Below, one piece after another: positions 56,725-64,000 of a stretch of DNA of 64,000 nt (its first letter is position 1; the number at the start of each line of letters is the position of its first letter). The notes under the pieces are model-generated. The model saw nothing but the letters and a program-made list of their open reading frames with translations, did no database searches and was not told the origin of the DNA. Both the position numbers and the translations under genes were made by a program. The stretch is from Zoogloea sp. Lineage in GTDB: Bacteria > Pseudomonadota > Gammaproteobacteria > Burkholderiales > Rhodocyclaceae. The DNA lies in assembly GCF_028689785.1 (NCBI RefSeq), contig NZ_JAQVCN010000006.1, positions 62,001 to 126,000 of the forward strand, written 5' to 3'.

Positions 56725-57060
56725 TCAGACGCTGTCCGAGCCGACCGTCTTGTGGATGAACACCGCTCTCTGGATTTCCGTCACCCACACCAACCCGTCT
56801 CCGGTCTGACCGGTGCTGGCCACCTGGACGATTTGATCAACCAGCGTATCGGCCATTTCGTCGGGCGCGATGATCTCGATCCGCACCTTGTCGGTGAAGT
56901 CGGTGAGCACCTCGCGGATGGTATTGGGGATATGCCGGGAGGTGGCTCCACATCCTGCCACCTTGCTGATGGTCATGCCCGGGAAGCCCGGAATCGCCCG
57001 CAGCACCTCACGCAGGCGGGGCAGCTTCTGGGGGCGGATGACAGCGCGAATTTCCTTCAT
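56725..57060 (-). CDS. PII-like signalling protein (efflux-linked group)
   Basis: A 111-residue GlnB-fold protein. The start MKEIRAVIRPQKLPRLREVL and the B-loop TGQTGDGLVWV are kept, but the T-loop lacks the uridylylation site (no YRGAEY; it reads GCGATSRHIPNT instead). PII proteins of this type are encoded next to heavy-metal efflux genes in several proteobacteria. It sits 58 bases downstream of the RND pump gene on the same strand, so it is likely the last gene of that operon. GGAG is 5-6 bases before the ATG at 57060. Its ligand is unknown. Confidence 0.85.
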   Translation of the reverse strand: MKEIRAVIRPQKLPRLREVLRAIPGFPGMTISKVAGCGATSRHIPNTIREVLTDFTDKVRIEIIAPDEMADTLVDQIVQVASTGQTGDGLVWVTEIQRAVFIHKTVGSDSV

Positions 57061-57118
57061 GTGCACTCCTTCATTCTCAGGGACGAGCCACCGTCAGCGG
57101 CGGCCCGTCCAGCGGTGA

Positions 57119-60100
57119 TCAGGCTTCGTAGGGCGTGTCGTCGAACCACTTGTACAGGGTCGGCAACACCACGAGGGTCAGCAGCGTGGAGGTGATCAGG
57201 CCGCCGATCACCACGATGGCGAGGGGGCGCTGCACCTCTGAACCCGGTCCAGTGGCGAACAGGAAGGGGATCAGCGCCAGCAGGGCTACCGTCGCCGTCA
57301 TCATGACTGGCCGGAAACGCAGGGTCGCACCCTGCACCACGGCCTGGGCCACAGGCATCCCCTCGGTGCGCAGGCTGCGGATGTAACTCACCAGCACCAC
57401 CCCGTTGAGCACCGCGATGCCCCACAGGGCGATGAAGCCCACCGACGCCGGCACAGACAGGTATTCACCTGTAAACAGCAAGCCCAACACCCCGCCCACG
57501 CTGGCAAAAGGCAGCACCAGGATGATCAGGCTGGCCAGCTTCAACGACCCGAACAACAGGAAGAGCAGGAAGAAGATCGCCGCCACCGTCACCGGGATGA
57601 TGATGGTCAGGTGGCCCATGGCCCGCTCCAGGTTCTGGAACTGGCCACCCCACTCCAGGTAATAGCCGTCCTTCAGCTCCACCTTGGATTCCACCGTCTT
57701 CTGCAGCTCCGCCACGAAACCACCCAGGTCACGGTCCTTCACGTTGATGGCCACCACGACTCGACGCTTGGCCAGCTCGCGGGAAATCTGTGCCGGGCCA
57801 TCGACGATATGGATCTGGGCCAGATTTTCCAGGGCTACCTGCACGCCGCCCGGGGCATTCACCAGAATGTTGCCGATCTTCTCCACGTTGTCGCGGAAGC
57901 TCTCGGGCAGGCGCACCACCGACGCAAAGCGTCGTTCGCCCTCGTACACCTCGGTAGCCTGCTTGCCGCCGATGGCCGCCTCGATCACGTCGTTGACATC
58001 CGACACATTGAGGCCGTGGCGGGCGATGGCGCTGCGATCGATCTCGATGGACAGGTATTGCTGCCCCGTCACCCGCTCGACGCGGATGTCGGTGGCCCCG
58101 GTGATGCCCGACGCCACCCGGGCGATCTCCTCCGCCTTCTTCTTCAGCAGATCCAGATCGTCACCAAACACCTTCACCGCCACGTCGGAGCGCACCCCGG
58201 TGACCATCTCATCCACCCGGTCGGAGATGGGCTGAGCCATCACCACCTGGGCACCCGGCAAGACCTTGAGCTTCTCGCGCATGGCGTCGGCGATGGTGTC
58301 CTGGGTCCAGCCGGCGGGCCACTCGTCCCGGGGCTTGAGGCTGACGATGGGGGTCGACTCGTTCTGGCCCTGAGGGTCGGCCGGGGATTCGCCACGCCCC
58401 ACACCGGAGATGGCCGATTTGACGCCCGGCACCTCCATGACCAGCTTCATCGCCTGCATCTCCATCTTGATGGATTCATCCAGGGAGATGTTGGGCACCC
58501 GGTTGATACCCGGCACCACCGAACCTTCCTTCATCTCGGGGATGAAGGCCGTTCCCAGGAAGGGGAACATACCGAGGGTCACCACCAGCAGCACCACGCC
58601 GCCCACCACCGTCTTGCGACTGTTGCCCACCGACCAGTGGAGCATCTTCAGATAAGGCGCCTTGATCTTCGCAATCAGCCAGGTGTCGTGCTCCGCACCA
58701 CCCTTGAGCAGGTAGGAGGAAAGCACCGGGGTCAGCGTCAGAGACAGGAACAAGGACGCCGCCAGGGCAATGGCGATGGTGTAGGCCAGAGGCGCAAACA
58801 TCTTGCCCTCCATGCCCTGCAGGGTCATCAGCGGCAGAAACACCAGGATGATGATGCCGACCCCGAAGATCACCGGCGTGGCCACCTCCTGCACCGCGTC
58901 GAAGATCACCCGCACCTTGCTCTCCCCCTCACCCACATGGCCGAGACGGGCGAAGGCGTTTTCCACCACCACCACCGAGCCATCGACCATCAAGCCGATG
59001 GCGATGGCCAGCCCCCCCAGAGACATCAGGTTCGCCGAGATGCCGTAATGGTTCATGGCCATGAAGGTAAGCAGCGGCGTCAGCACCAGGGTGGCCACCA
59101 CGATCAGGCTGGAGCGTACATCCCCCAGAAACAGGAAAAGCACCACCACCACCAGGGCAATACCCTCCAGCAGCACCTTGATCACCGTCCACAAGGCTGC
59201 GTCCACCAACTCGGAGCGGTCATAGTAGGGCACGATCTTGAGGCCGTCGGGCAGCATCCCCTTGTCGTTGATCTCGGCCACCCGGGTCTTGATGCGGCCG
59301 ACCACCTCCTTGGCGTTGCCGCCACGCAGCATCATCACAATGCCACCCACCGACTCGGTGACACCGTTCTTCACCACCGCCCCCTGACGCACCTCATGGC
59401 CAAAAGTCACCTCGGCCACATCGCGGATGTACACCGGCGTACCACCCACCTCCTTGAGCACGATCGAGCCGATGTCGCCCAGGCTCTTCACCAGGCCGAT
59501 GCCGCGGATCAGATACTGCTCCGAATACTGGGGCAATACCCCGCCGCCGGAGTTGGCGTTGTTGCGGGCCACCGCCTCGTACACATCCCTCACGGTCAAG
59601 TGGTGGTGGCGCAGGCGGTCCGGGTTCACCAGCACTTGGTACTGCCGGGCATAGCCGCCCTGGGAGTTGATCTCGGCCACACCCGGAATTGAGCGCAGCA
59701 GCGGTCGCACCACCCAGTCCTGCACGATGCGCCTCTCGGTCAGCTCCTTCTCGGTGAGTTTGCGATCACCGTCATCGGGATGGTCGAGGGTGTACTGGTA
59801 TACCTCGCCCAGGCCCGTGGACACGGGGCCCAGCACCGGCACCACGCCCTCGGGCATGCGGCTGCCCACCTCCAGCAGGCGCTCCATGACCAGCTGGCGG
59901 GCAAAGTACACATCGGTGGCATCGGTGAACACCAGGGTGATCAGCGACAGGCCGGGTTTGTTGAGGGAGCGCATTTCCTCCAGCCCGGGCAGGCCGGTCA
60001 TGGAGATTTCCAGGGGCACGGTGACAAAGCGTTCCACCTCCTCGGGGGAGCGCCCCTTGGCTTCGGTGGCGATCTGCACCTGCACGTTGGTTACATCGGG

Positions 60101-60217
60101 AAAGGCGTCCACCGACAGCTTGCGAGCGGCATTCATGCCAAACGCCAGCAGCACGACGGCCACCACCACCACCACCAGGCGCTGCTGGAGGGCGGCTCGG
60201 ACTAATGATTGGATCAT
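57119..60217 (-). CDS. Heavy-metal efflux RND transporter (CusA/CzcA family)
   Basis: A 1032-residue inner-membrane RND pump with the usual twelve helices and two large periplasmic loops. The TM4 motif reads AIGLMVDGSVVVVENAF: the Asp and Glu are present, but the first Asp of CzcA-type pumps (DFG) is Ala, as in CusA-type pumps, so divalent (Co/Zn/Cd) or monovalent (Cu/Ag) specificity cannot be settled. It pairs with the adaptor and TolC-like genes upstream, exporting metal from periplasm or cytoplasm to the outside. It lies 9 bases after the adaptor gene. Confidence 0.94.
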   Translation of the reverse strand: MIQSLVRAALQQRLVVVVVAVVLLAFGMNAARKLSVDAFPDVTNVQVQIATEAKGRSPEEVERFVTVPLEISMTGLPGLEEMRSLNKPGLSLITLVFTDATDVYFARQLVMERLLEVGSRMPEGVVPVLGPVSTGLGEVYQYTLDHPDDGDRKLTEKELTERRIVQDWVVRPLLRSIPGVAEINSQGGYARQYQVLVNPDRLRHHHLTVRDVYEAVARNNANSGGGVLPQYSEQYLIRGIGLVKSLGDIGSIVLKEVGGTPVYIRDVAEVTFGHEVRQGAVVKNGVTESVGGIVMMLRGGNAKEVVGRIKTRVAEINDKGMLPDGLKIVPYYDRSELVDAALWTVIKVLLEGIALVVVVLFLFLGDVRSSLIVVATLVLTPLLTFMAMNHYGISANLMSLGGLAIAIGLMVDGSVVVVENAFARLGHVGEGESKVRVIFDAVQEVATPVIFGVGIIILVFLPLMTLQGMEGKMFAPLAYTIAIALAASLFLSLTLTPVLSSYLLKGGAEHDTWLIAKIKAPYLKMLHWSVGNSRKTVVGGVVLLVVTLGMFPFLGTAFIPEMKEGSVVPGINRVPNISLDESIKMEMQAMKLVMEVPGVKSAISGVGRGESPADPQGQNESTPIVSLKPRDEWPAGWTQDTIADAMREKLKVLPGAQVVMAQPISDRVDEMVTGVRSDVAVKVFGDDLDLLKKKAEEIARVASGITGATDIRVERVTGQQYLSIEIDRSAIARHGLNVSDVNDVIEAAIGGKQATEVYEGERRFASVVRLPESFRDNVEKIGNILVNAPGGVQVALENLAQIHIVDGPAQISRELAKRRVVVAINVKDRDLGGFVAELQKTVESKVELKDGYYLEWGGQFQNLERAMGHLTIIIPVTVAAIFFLLFLLFGSLKLASLIILVLPFASVGGVLGLLFTGEYLSVPASVGFIALWGIAVLNGVVLVSYIRSLRTEGMPVAQAVVQGATLRFRPVMMTATVALLALIPFLFATGPGSEVQRPLAIVVIGGLITSTLLTLVVLPTLYKWFDDTPYEA

Positions 60218-60226
60218 GGCCGGTCC

Positions 60227-61429
60227 TTACTCCAGTTCCTTGCGCTTGCGCTCGTTGTTCAGGTGGAAGGCACCCTCGACGAGAATCGGCTGTTCAGGCT
60301 TGAGCCCCGACAGGACGGCACGCTTGCCCTCCATGTCCGGCCCCAGGCGCACCGGCGTCAGGCGGAACTGCCCCTTGGCCACCTCGACGAACACATTGTC
60401 GGCGTCGCCGTCACGTACCACCGCCTGAGCCGGCACCACCACCCGCTCCACCGGCGCGGCCTGGATCAGCATGGTAGCCAGCATGGCCGGCTTGAGCTGA
60501 CGGTTGGCGTTATCCACCACGCTGCGCACGGTGATGGTGCGCGTTTCCGGATTCACCGTATCGGCCACGTAGATCAGCTTGCCGGTCAGGCGCGAACCCA
60601 GCGCCGGCACTTCGATATCCACCGTCTGCCCCGACTTCACCAGGGCGCCCTGCTGCTCCGGCACCTCGGCGGTCACCCACACCCGGGACAGGTCGGCCAC
60701 CACATACAGGGCATCGGCAGGCTGCACCACTTGCCCCGGCGCCACCTGGCGCTCGACCACCGTACCGGCCATGGTGGAGGCCACCGAGGTCACCGAGTTG
60801 ATGGCACCGCTGGAGCCCAGCTTGTTAATGGCCCCTGACGACATGCCGAGCACCCGCAGCTGGTCGGCCGCGCCGCGCTGCTCTGCCGAAGCAATCGACA
60901 ATTCGCTCTCCCGGCGCTGCAATTCGGCCTTGCCGATCACGTCGGCGGCAAACAGCTGGCGGGCGCGCTCAACGCTGCGCGCCTGCAAATCGGCCTGGGC
61001 GCGCGCCTTGAGGTAGCTGAGCTGGGCCTCACCCAGCTCGGTACTGTTGATGACGGCGAGGGAATCGCCGACACGGACCTGCTGACCCAGATGGGCCTGG
61101 ATCTCGATGACCCGCCCCGTCACGGTGGCCCCGATGCGGGTCACCCGGGCCTGGTCGAAGTCCACCTTGCCGGCCACCCGCAGGGTGTCGGAAACCTGGG
61201 TGTTGCCTGCCGAGGTAACCTTGATGGGCGCACCAAAGTTGGGCGGAACAGTGACCAGCAGCGGGTCGGGCGGCGCCACGCTGACGGCCTCGCCAGTCCC
61301 TTCACTGAGGGTGGTGGTGGCCTGCTCGGCCGTGGCTGCGGGCTTGCCCGCGGAGTTCGGAGCGTCCTTGCAGGCGGCAAGAACCATGGCGGCCATCAAG
61401 ATGGCCAGGGTAGTCGGTCGTAGCTTCAT
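60227..61429 (-). CDS. RND efflux periplasmic adaptor (CusB/CzcB family)
   Basis: A 400-residue membrane-fusion lipoprotein: lipobox (LMAAMVLAAC), then a hairpin of coiled-coil helices (ELGEAQLSYLKARAQADLQ..., about 150-210), lipoyl-like and barrel domains (VSVVDNANRQLKPAMLATMLI-type region). It links the pump to the outer-membrane factor. The ATG at 61429 starts a typical lipoprotein signal; an ATG at 61447, coupled by ATGA to the TolC-like stop, is the alternative and would add six residues. Confidence 0.92.
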   Translation of the reverse strand: MKLRPTTLAILMAAMVLAACKDAPNSAGKPAATAEQATTTLSEGTGEAVSVAPPDPLLVTVPPNFGAPIKVTSAGNTQVSDTLRVAGKVDFDQARVTRIGATVTGRVIEIQAHLGQQVRVGDSLAVINSTELGEAQLSYLKARAQADLQARSVERARQLFAADVIGKAELQRRESELSIASAEQRGAADQLRVLGMSSGAINKLGSSGAINSVTSVASTMAGTVVERQVAPGQVVQPADALYVVADLSRVWVTAEVPEQQGALVKSGQTVDIEVPALGSRLTGKLIYVADTVNPETRTITVRSVVDNANRQLKPAMLATMLIQAAPVERVVVPAQAVVRDGDADNVFVEVAKGQFRLTPVRLGPDMEGKRAVLSGLKPEQPILVEGAFHLNNERKRKELE

Positions 61430-61443
61430 GGGAAGATTCCGGA

Positions 61444-62676
61444 TCATTGGGCAGCGCGCAGGCGCTCGATTTCGATGACAGCCAGTTGCAGCTCGTAACG
61501 GGCGGCGATGAGTTCATTGCGGGCGGCACGGAAGACGCGCTGAGCATCCAGGTAATCCAGGATGCCGCGCTCACCGAAGCGATAGGCCGCCTCTGCCACC
61601 TTCAGGGCAGCCTCGGCTTCGCGCAGGATGCCGTTCTCCAGGGCGTTCACCTGATTACGGGCGATTTCGTAATGGCGGTAGGCCGCCTCCAGGGCCTGCA
61701 GCAAGGACAACTCCTGGTTTTCCCGGTCACTGCGGCTCTTCTGCAGCAAGGCCCCCGCCTCGGCCACCTGACCGCGACGCTGGTCCCACAGGGGCACGGT
61801 GGCCATCACGCCGATGCGCGTGTTGCGCAGCTCGACATCCCGGTCCTCGGCCACTTTCACGGCCAGCTCGGGGTGACGCCGCAGGCGCTCCAGCTCCAGC
61901 TGACGCTCAGCACGCCGCACCTCGGCCTGGGCCCGGGCCAGCTCCGGGTTGCGGGCCACCACCTCGGAGCGCAGCGCCTCCAGGGCCGGCACCACCGGGG
62001 CACTGGCCAGCGTCCCTTCCACCTCGAACTCCGCAGGCAGGGACGGCCCCGCCAGGCCCCGCAGGGCCGCACGGGCCTGGGCGACGCGCAGGATGGCGCT
62101 CTCCGACGCCTTCTGGGCGTTCAGAAGCTCGGTATCCGCCTTGATCAGCTCATAGCGCGGCGCCTCACCAGTCTGCACGCGCACAGCCACCCGGGCCCGG
62201 ATCTGTTCAGCCAGGCTCAGATCCTCCTTGGCGGCACGCTGCTCCGCCTGGCGCCGCAAGAGATCGAAGAAGCGCTGATCAAGCCGGGCCAGCAGGTCCA
62301 CCTCGAAGCTGCGCCCTTCGGCCTGACGCGCCTCCAGTCCGAAGGTGGCGGCATCAATGCGCGCCTCCCGCTGCCACGGATTGTCGATACGCTGGCTGAG
62401 GGACAGGCTCTGCGCCCCGCCGGTGGCCACACCAGACATCCGGGCCTGGGTGCGGCCGGCCAGAAATTCAACCTCCGGGTTGGGGTAAGCGCCGGCACTG
62501 GTGACCTGCGCCCGGCCGGCATCAACCATGGCCCGTGCGGCCTGCAAGGACGGGTGGCTGGCCCTGGCGGCGTCGCGCAAGGCCTGCAATTTGTAGGGTT
62601 CGGTGCCCGGCGGAGCGGCCAGGGCAGGCAGAAGCGTCGCAGCAAGGGCGACGGCCAGGGAGAGCTTCCTGAGCAT
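61444..62676 (-). CDS. TolC-family outer membrane factor (CzcC/CusC-like)
   Basis: A 410-residue protein: signal peptide (MLRKLSLAVALAATLLPALAA), then two OEP repeats with long helices (EQIRARVAVRVQTGEAPRYELIKAD, about 150-185; the second half mirrors it around YRFGERGILDYLDAQRVF). It forms the outer-membrane duct of the tripartite pump. It is the first of the three pump genes; the small exported gene upstream is separated by a hairpin. Confidence 0.92.
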   Translation of the reverse strand: MLRKLSLAVALAATLLPALAAPPGTEPYKLQALRDAARASHPSLQAARAMVDAGRAQVTSAGAYPNPEVEFLAGRTQARMSGVATGGAQSLSLSQRIDNPWQREARIDAATFGLEARQAEGRSFEVDLLARLDQRFFDLLRRQAEQRAAKEDLSLAEQIRARVAVRVQTGEAPRYELIKADTELLNAQKASESAILRVAQARAALRGLAGPSLPAEFEVEGTLASAPVVPALEALRSEVVARNPELARAQAEVRRAERQLELERLRRHPELAVKVAEDRDVELRNTRIGVMATVPLWDQRRGQVAEAGALLQKSRSDRENQELSLLQALEAAYRHYEIARNQVNALENGILREAEAALKVAEAAYRFGERGILDYLDAQRVFRAARNELIAARYELQLAVIEIERLRAAQ

Positions 62677-62761
62677 GGAGATCCTTCAGCGATTTTTTAA
62701 CGCTGTTAATCAAGTCGAGAGAGGGCGAGCCGGCATGCGGCCCACCTGAACCAAAGCGCAG

Positions 62762-62781
62762 CGCCCCCAGCGGAGGGGGCG
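62762..62781 (-). terminator. Hairpin between small exported gene and TolC-like gene
   Basis: CGCCCCC and GGGGGCG with loop AGCGGA, just after the stop of the minus-strand gene at 62788-63093. A short T-run follows on the minus strand. It could attenuate transcription into the efflux genes. Confidence 0.6.
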
Positions 62782-62787
62782 TGATAC

Positions 62788-63093
62788 TCAGGCCCGCCTG
62801 GGTGGCGGTGAGGTCAACCTGGGCATCACCGAACGCCAGATGAAACGGACATCGTTCGGAGGATCGTCAAGCAGAAAGCGGGCCCGTGACCACGATTTGC
62901 AGGCAAGCGCCGGACAATCGAGGGGGTCGAGGCTGCTCAGGTCAAACTTCTCTTCGGCGGCCGGGTCCAGGGTCTGTGCCTGCTCGGCGAGATCTGCCGC
63001 CGCATGGTAATTGTCGACAGCCATGGAATTGCCCGCCCACAGCAGAACGAGACAAGCGATAACGAGAGAGAGGCTTCGACGGATCAGATGCAT
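62788..63093 (-). CDS. Small exported protein upstream of metal efflux genes (CzcI-like position)
   Basis: A 101-residue protein with a signal peptide (MHLIRRSLSLVIACLVLLWAGNSMA) and a mature acidic part with two Cys (LDCPALACKSW) and a Pro/Arg-rich tail (RLTSPPPRRA). CzcI, a regulator of unknown mechanism, occupies this place in czc operons and has a similar size and Pro/Arg tail, but I cannot confirm homology. The ATG at 63093 gives the signal peptide; the frame is open to 63111. Confidence 0.7.
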   Translation of the reverse strand: MHLIRRSLSLVIACLVLLWAGNSMAVDNYHAAADLAEQAQTLDPAAEEKFDLSSLDPLDCPALACKSWSRARFLLDDPPNDVRFIWRSVMPRLTSPPPRRA

Positions 63094-63175
63094 TGCAGCA
63101 ATAAAGACCACCCACTACACGTCGAGTTCCGCATTCACTTACGATTCAAAGGCGGCTGACGGTGGGAGGCGTGAC

Positions 63176-63181
63176 TATAAT
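63176..63181 (+). promoter_or_regulatory. -10 box of the D,D-carboxypeptidase gene
   Basis: TATAAT in GTGACTATAATCGC, 28 bases before the ATG at 63210. The context resembles the -10 boxes found before ttcA and ptsN. The -35 is weak. Confidence 0.55.
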
Positions 63182-63209
63182 CGCACTTTTTTCGCTTTTG
63201 TACCCTGCC

Positions 63210-64000
63210 ATGCTGCGTCGCATCATCCTGCTTCTGCTCATCCTGCCCTCCCTCGCCTTTGCCCAGATGACGCCACCGACGGTCGCGGCCCGGGCCTGGA
63301 TTCTCCTCGACGTGGGCTCTGGCCAGGTGCTCACCGCAGAGAAGCCTGACCAACGCATCGAGCCCGCTTCGCTGACCAAGCTGATGACGGCCTACCTGGC
63401 CTTCTCGGCGGTCAAGAACAAGACCCTGAGCCTCGAACAGACCGTTCCGGTGTCGGAAAAGGCCTGGAAGGTGCCCGGCTCCAAGATGTTCATCGAGCCC
63501 CTCAAGCCCGTTACCGTTAACGAACTGCTCCACGGCATGATCGTCCAGTCGGGCAACGACGCATGCGTGGCCCTGGCCGAGGCCATCGCCGGCTCCGAAG
63601 AGAACTTCGCCCAGCTGATGAACAAGGAAGCCGCCCGGCTCGGCATGAAGAACACCCACTTCGAGAACGCCACCGGCCTGCCCCACCCGTCCCACCTCAC
63701 CTCGGTGCGCGACCTGTCCATCCTGGCCACGGCCATCATCCGCGACTTCCCCGAGTTCTACCCCATCTATTCCCTCAAGGAATACAGCTATAACAAGATC
63801 AAGCAGCCCAACCGCAACCGCCTGCTCTTCATCGACCCGACGGTGGACGGCGTCAAGACCGGCCACACCGACAGCGCCGGCTATTGCCTGATCGCATCAG
63901 CCAAACGCAATGACCGCCGTCTGGTGTCGGTGGTGGTCGGCACCACCAGTGACAGCGTGCGGGCCCAGGAGTCCCAGAAGCTGCTCAACTGGGGTTACCT
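63210..64000 (+). CDS. D-alanyl-D-alanine carboxypeptidase (PBP5/6 type), 3' end outside window
   Basis: 263 residues are visible before the right edge. A signal peptide (MLRRIILLLLILPSLAFA) is followed by the S11 peptidase domain: catalytic SxxK in EPASLTKLMTAY, SGN in MIVQSGNDACVALAEA and KTG in DGVKTGHTDSAGY. It trims the terminal D-Ala of pentapeptides and is anchored by a C-terminal amphipathic helix that lies outside the window. dacA/dacC cannot be told apart without that part. A TATAAT lies 28 bases upstream of the start. Confidence 0.95.
   Translation, partial: MLRRIILLLLILPSLAFAQMTPPTVAARAWILLDVGSGQVLTAEKPDQRIEPASLTKLMTAYLAFSAVKNKTLSLEQTVPVSEKAWKVPGSKMFIEPLKPVTVNELLHGMIVQSGNDACVALAEAIAGSEENFAQLMNKEAARLGMKNTHFENATGLPHPSHLTSVRDLSILATAIIRDFPEFYPIYSLKEYSYNKIKQPNRNRLLFIDPTVDGVKTGHTDSAGYCLIASAKRNDRRLVSVVVGTTSDSVRAQESQKLLNWGY

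Overview
The window is 64 kb of GC-rich, densely coded chromosome from a Gram-negative bacterium. Its gene orders point to a betaproteobacterium, most likely of the Rhodocyclales (Azospira/Dechlorosoma-like). These orders are rsmG-parA-parB, mreBCD-mrdA-rodA-rlpA divergent from gatCAB, lptB-rpoN-hpf-ptsN-hprK, and ribBX-ribH-nusB-thiL-pgpA-pncC. The taxonomic call is inference from gene content and order. I saw no rRNA, tRNA, CRISPR array, prophage or intact insertion sequence. Mobile DNA is limited to short REP-like palindromic elements.

Layout. 1-1930: end of rsmG, then parA and parB. 1989-2078: a REPIN-type palindromic repeat. 2088-9555: an accessory block with two small conserved proteins, a CRP-type regulator divergent from a CHASE2 adenylate/guanylate cyclase, a very large FecR-TPR-beta-barrel outer-membrane protein, a small exported protein and a Cys-rich small protein. 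9556-10001: a candidate CRP operator and two more repeats. 10002-16754 (minus strand): the cell-elongation cluster. 16863-20683: gatC, gatA, a lipoprotein and gatB. 20808-26956: an unknown protein and a 1758-residue CheB-like/CheR/PAS/histidine kinase/receiver hybrid. 27052-32932: a small exported peptide, a CBS protein, riboflavin biosynthesis, nusB, thiL, pgpA and pncC. 33094-38671: LexA-boxed recA, recX, lptB, rpoN, hpf, ptsN and hprK. 38810-44860: psiF-like, FHA protein, ttcA, pteridine reductase, a methyltransferase, small proteins and a hydrolase. 44868-52750: a PBP1C homologue, cca, an NDUFA9-like reductase, a lytic transglycosylase, 5-formyl-THF cyclo-ligase and oxyR. 52939-56690: a DegQ/MucD-like protease and a TonB-dependent receptor. 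56725-63093 (minus strand): a heavy-metal RND efflux operon with a divergent PII protein. 63210 to the end: start of a D,D-carboxypeptidase.

How the genes work together. Most of the window is housekeeping: segregation, cell shape, peptidoglycan, amidotransferase-based aminoacyl-tRNA synthesis, flavin synthesis, recombination and nitrogen-PTS. The most distinctive parts are (i) a self-contained cyclic-nucleotide circuit of cyclase, CRP-type receptor and a matching TGTGA-N6-TCAC site, linked to a FecR/TPR/barrel protein; (ii) a REPIN family whose hairpin arms differ by compensatory base changes around a shared core; and (iii) several proteins that keep a family fold but have lost catalytic residues: PBP1C transpeptidase, the RibBX GTP-cyclohydrolase domain, the CheB-like domain and the FHA-linked cyclase domain.
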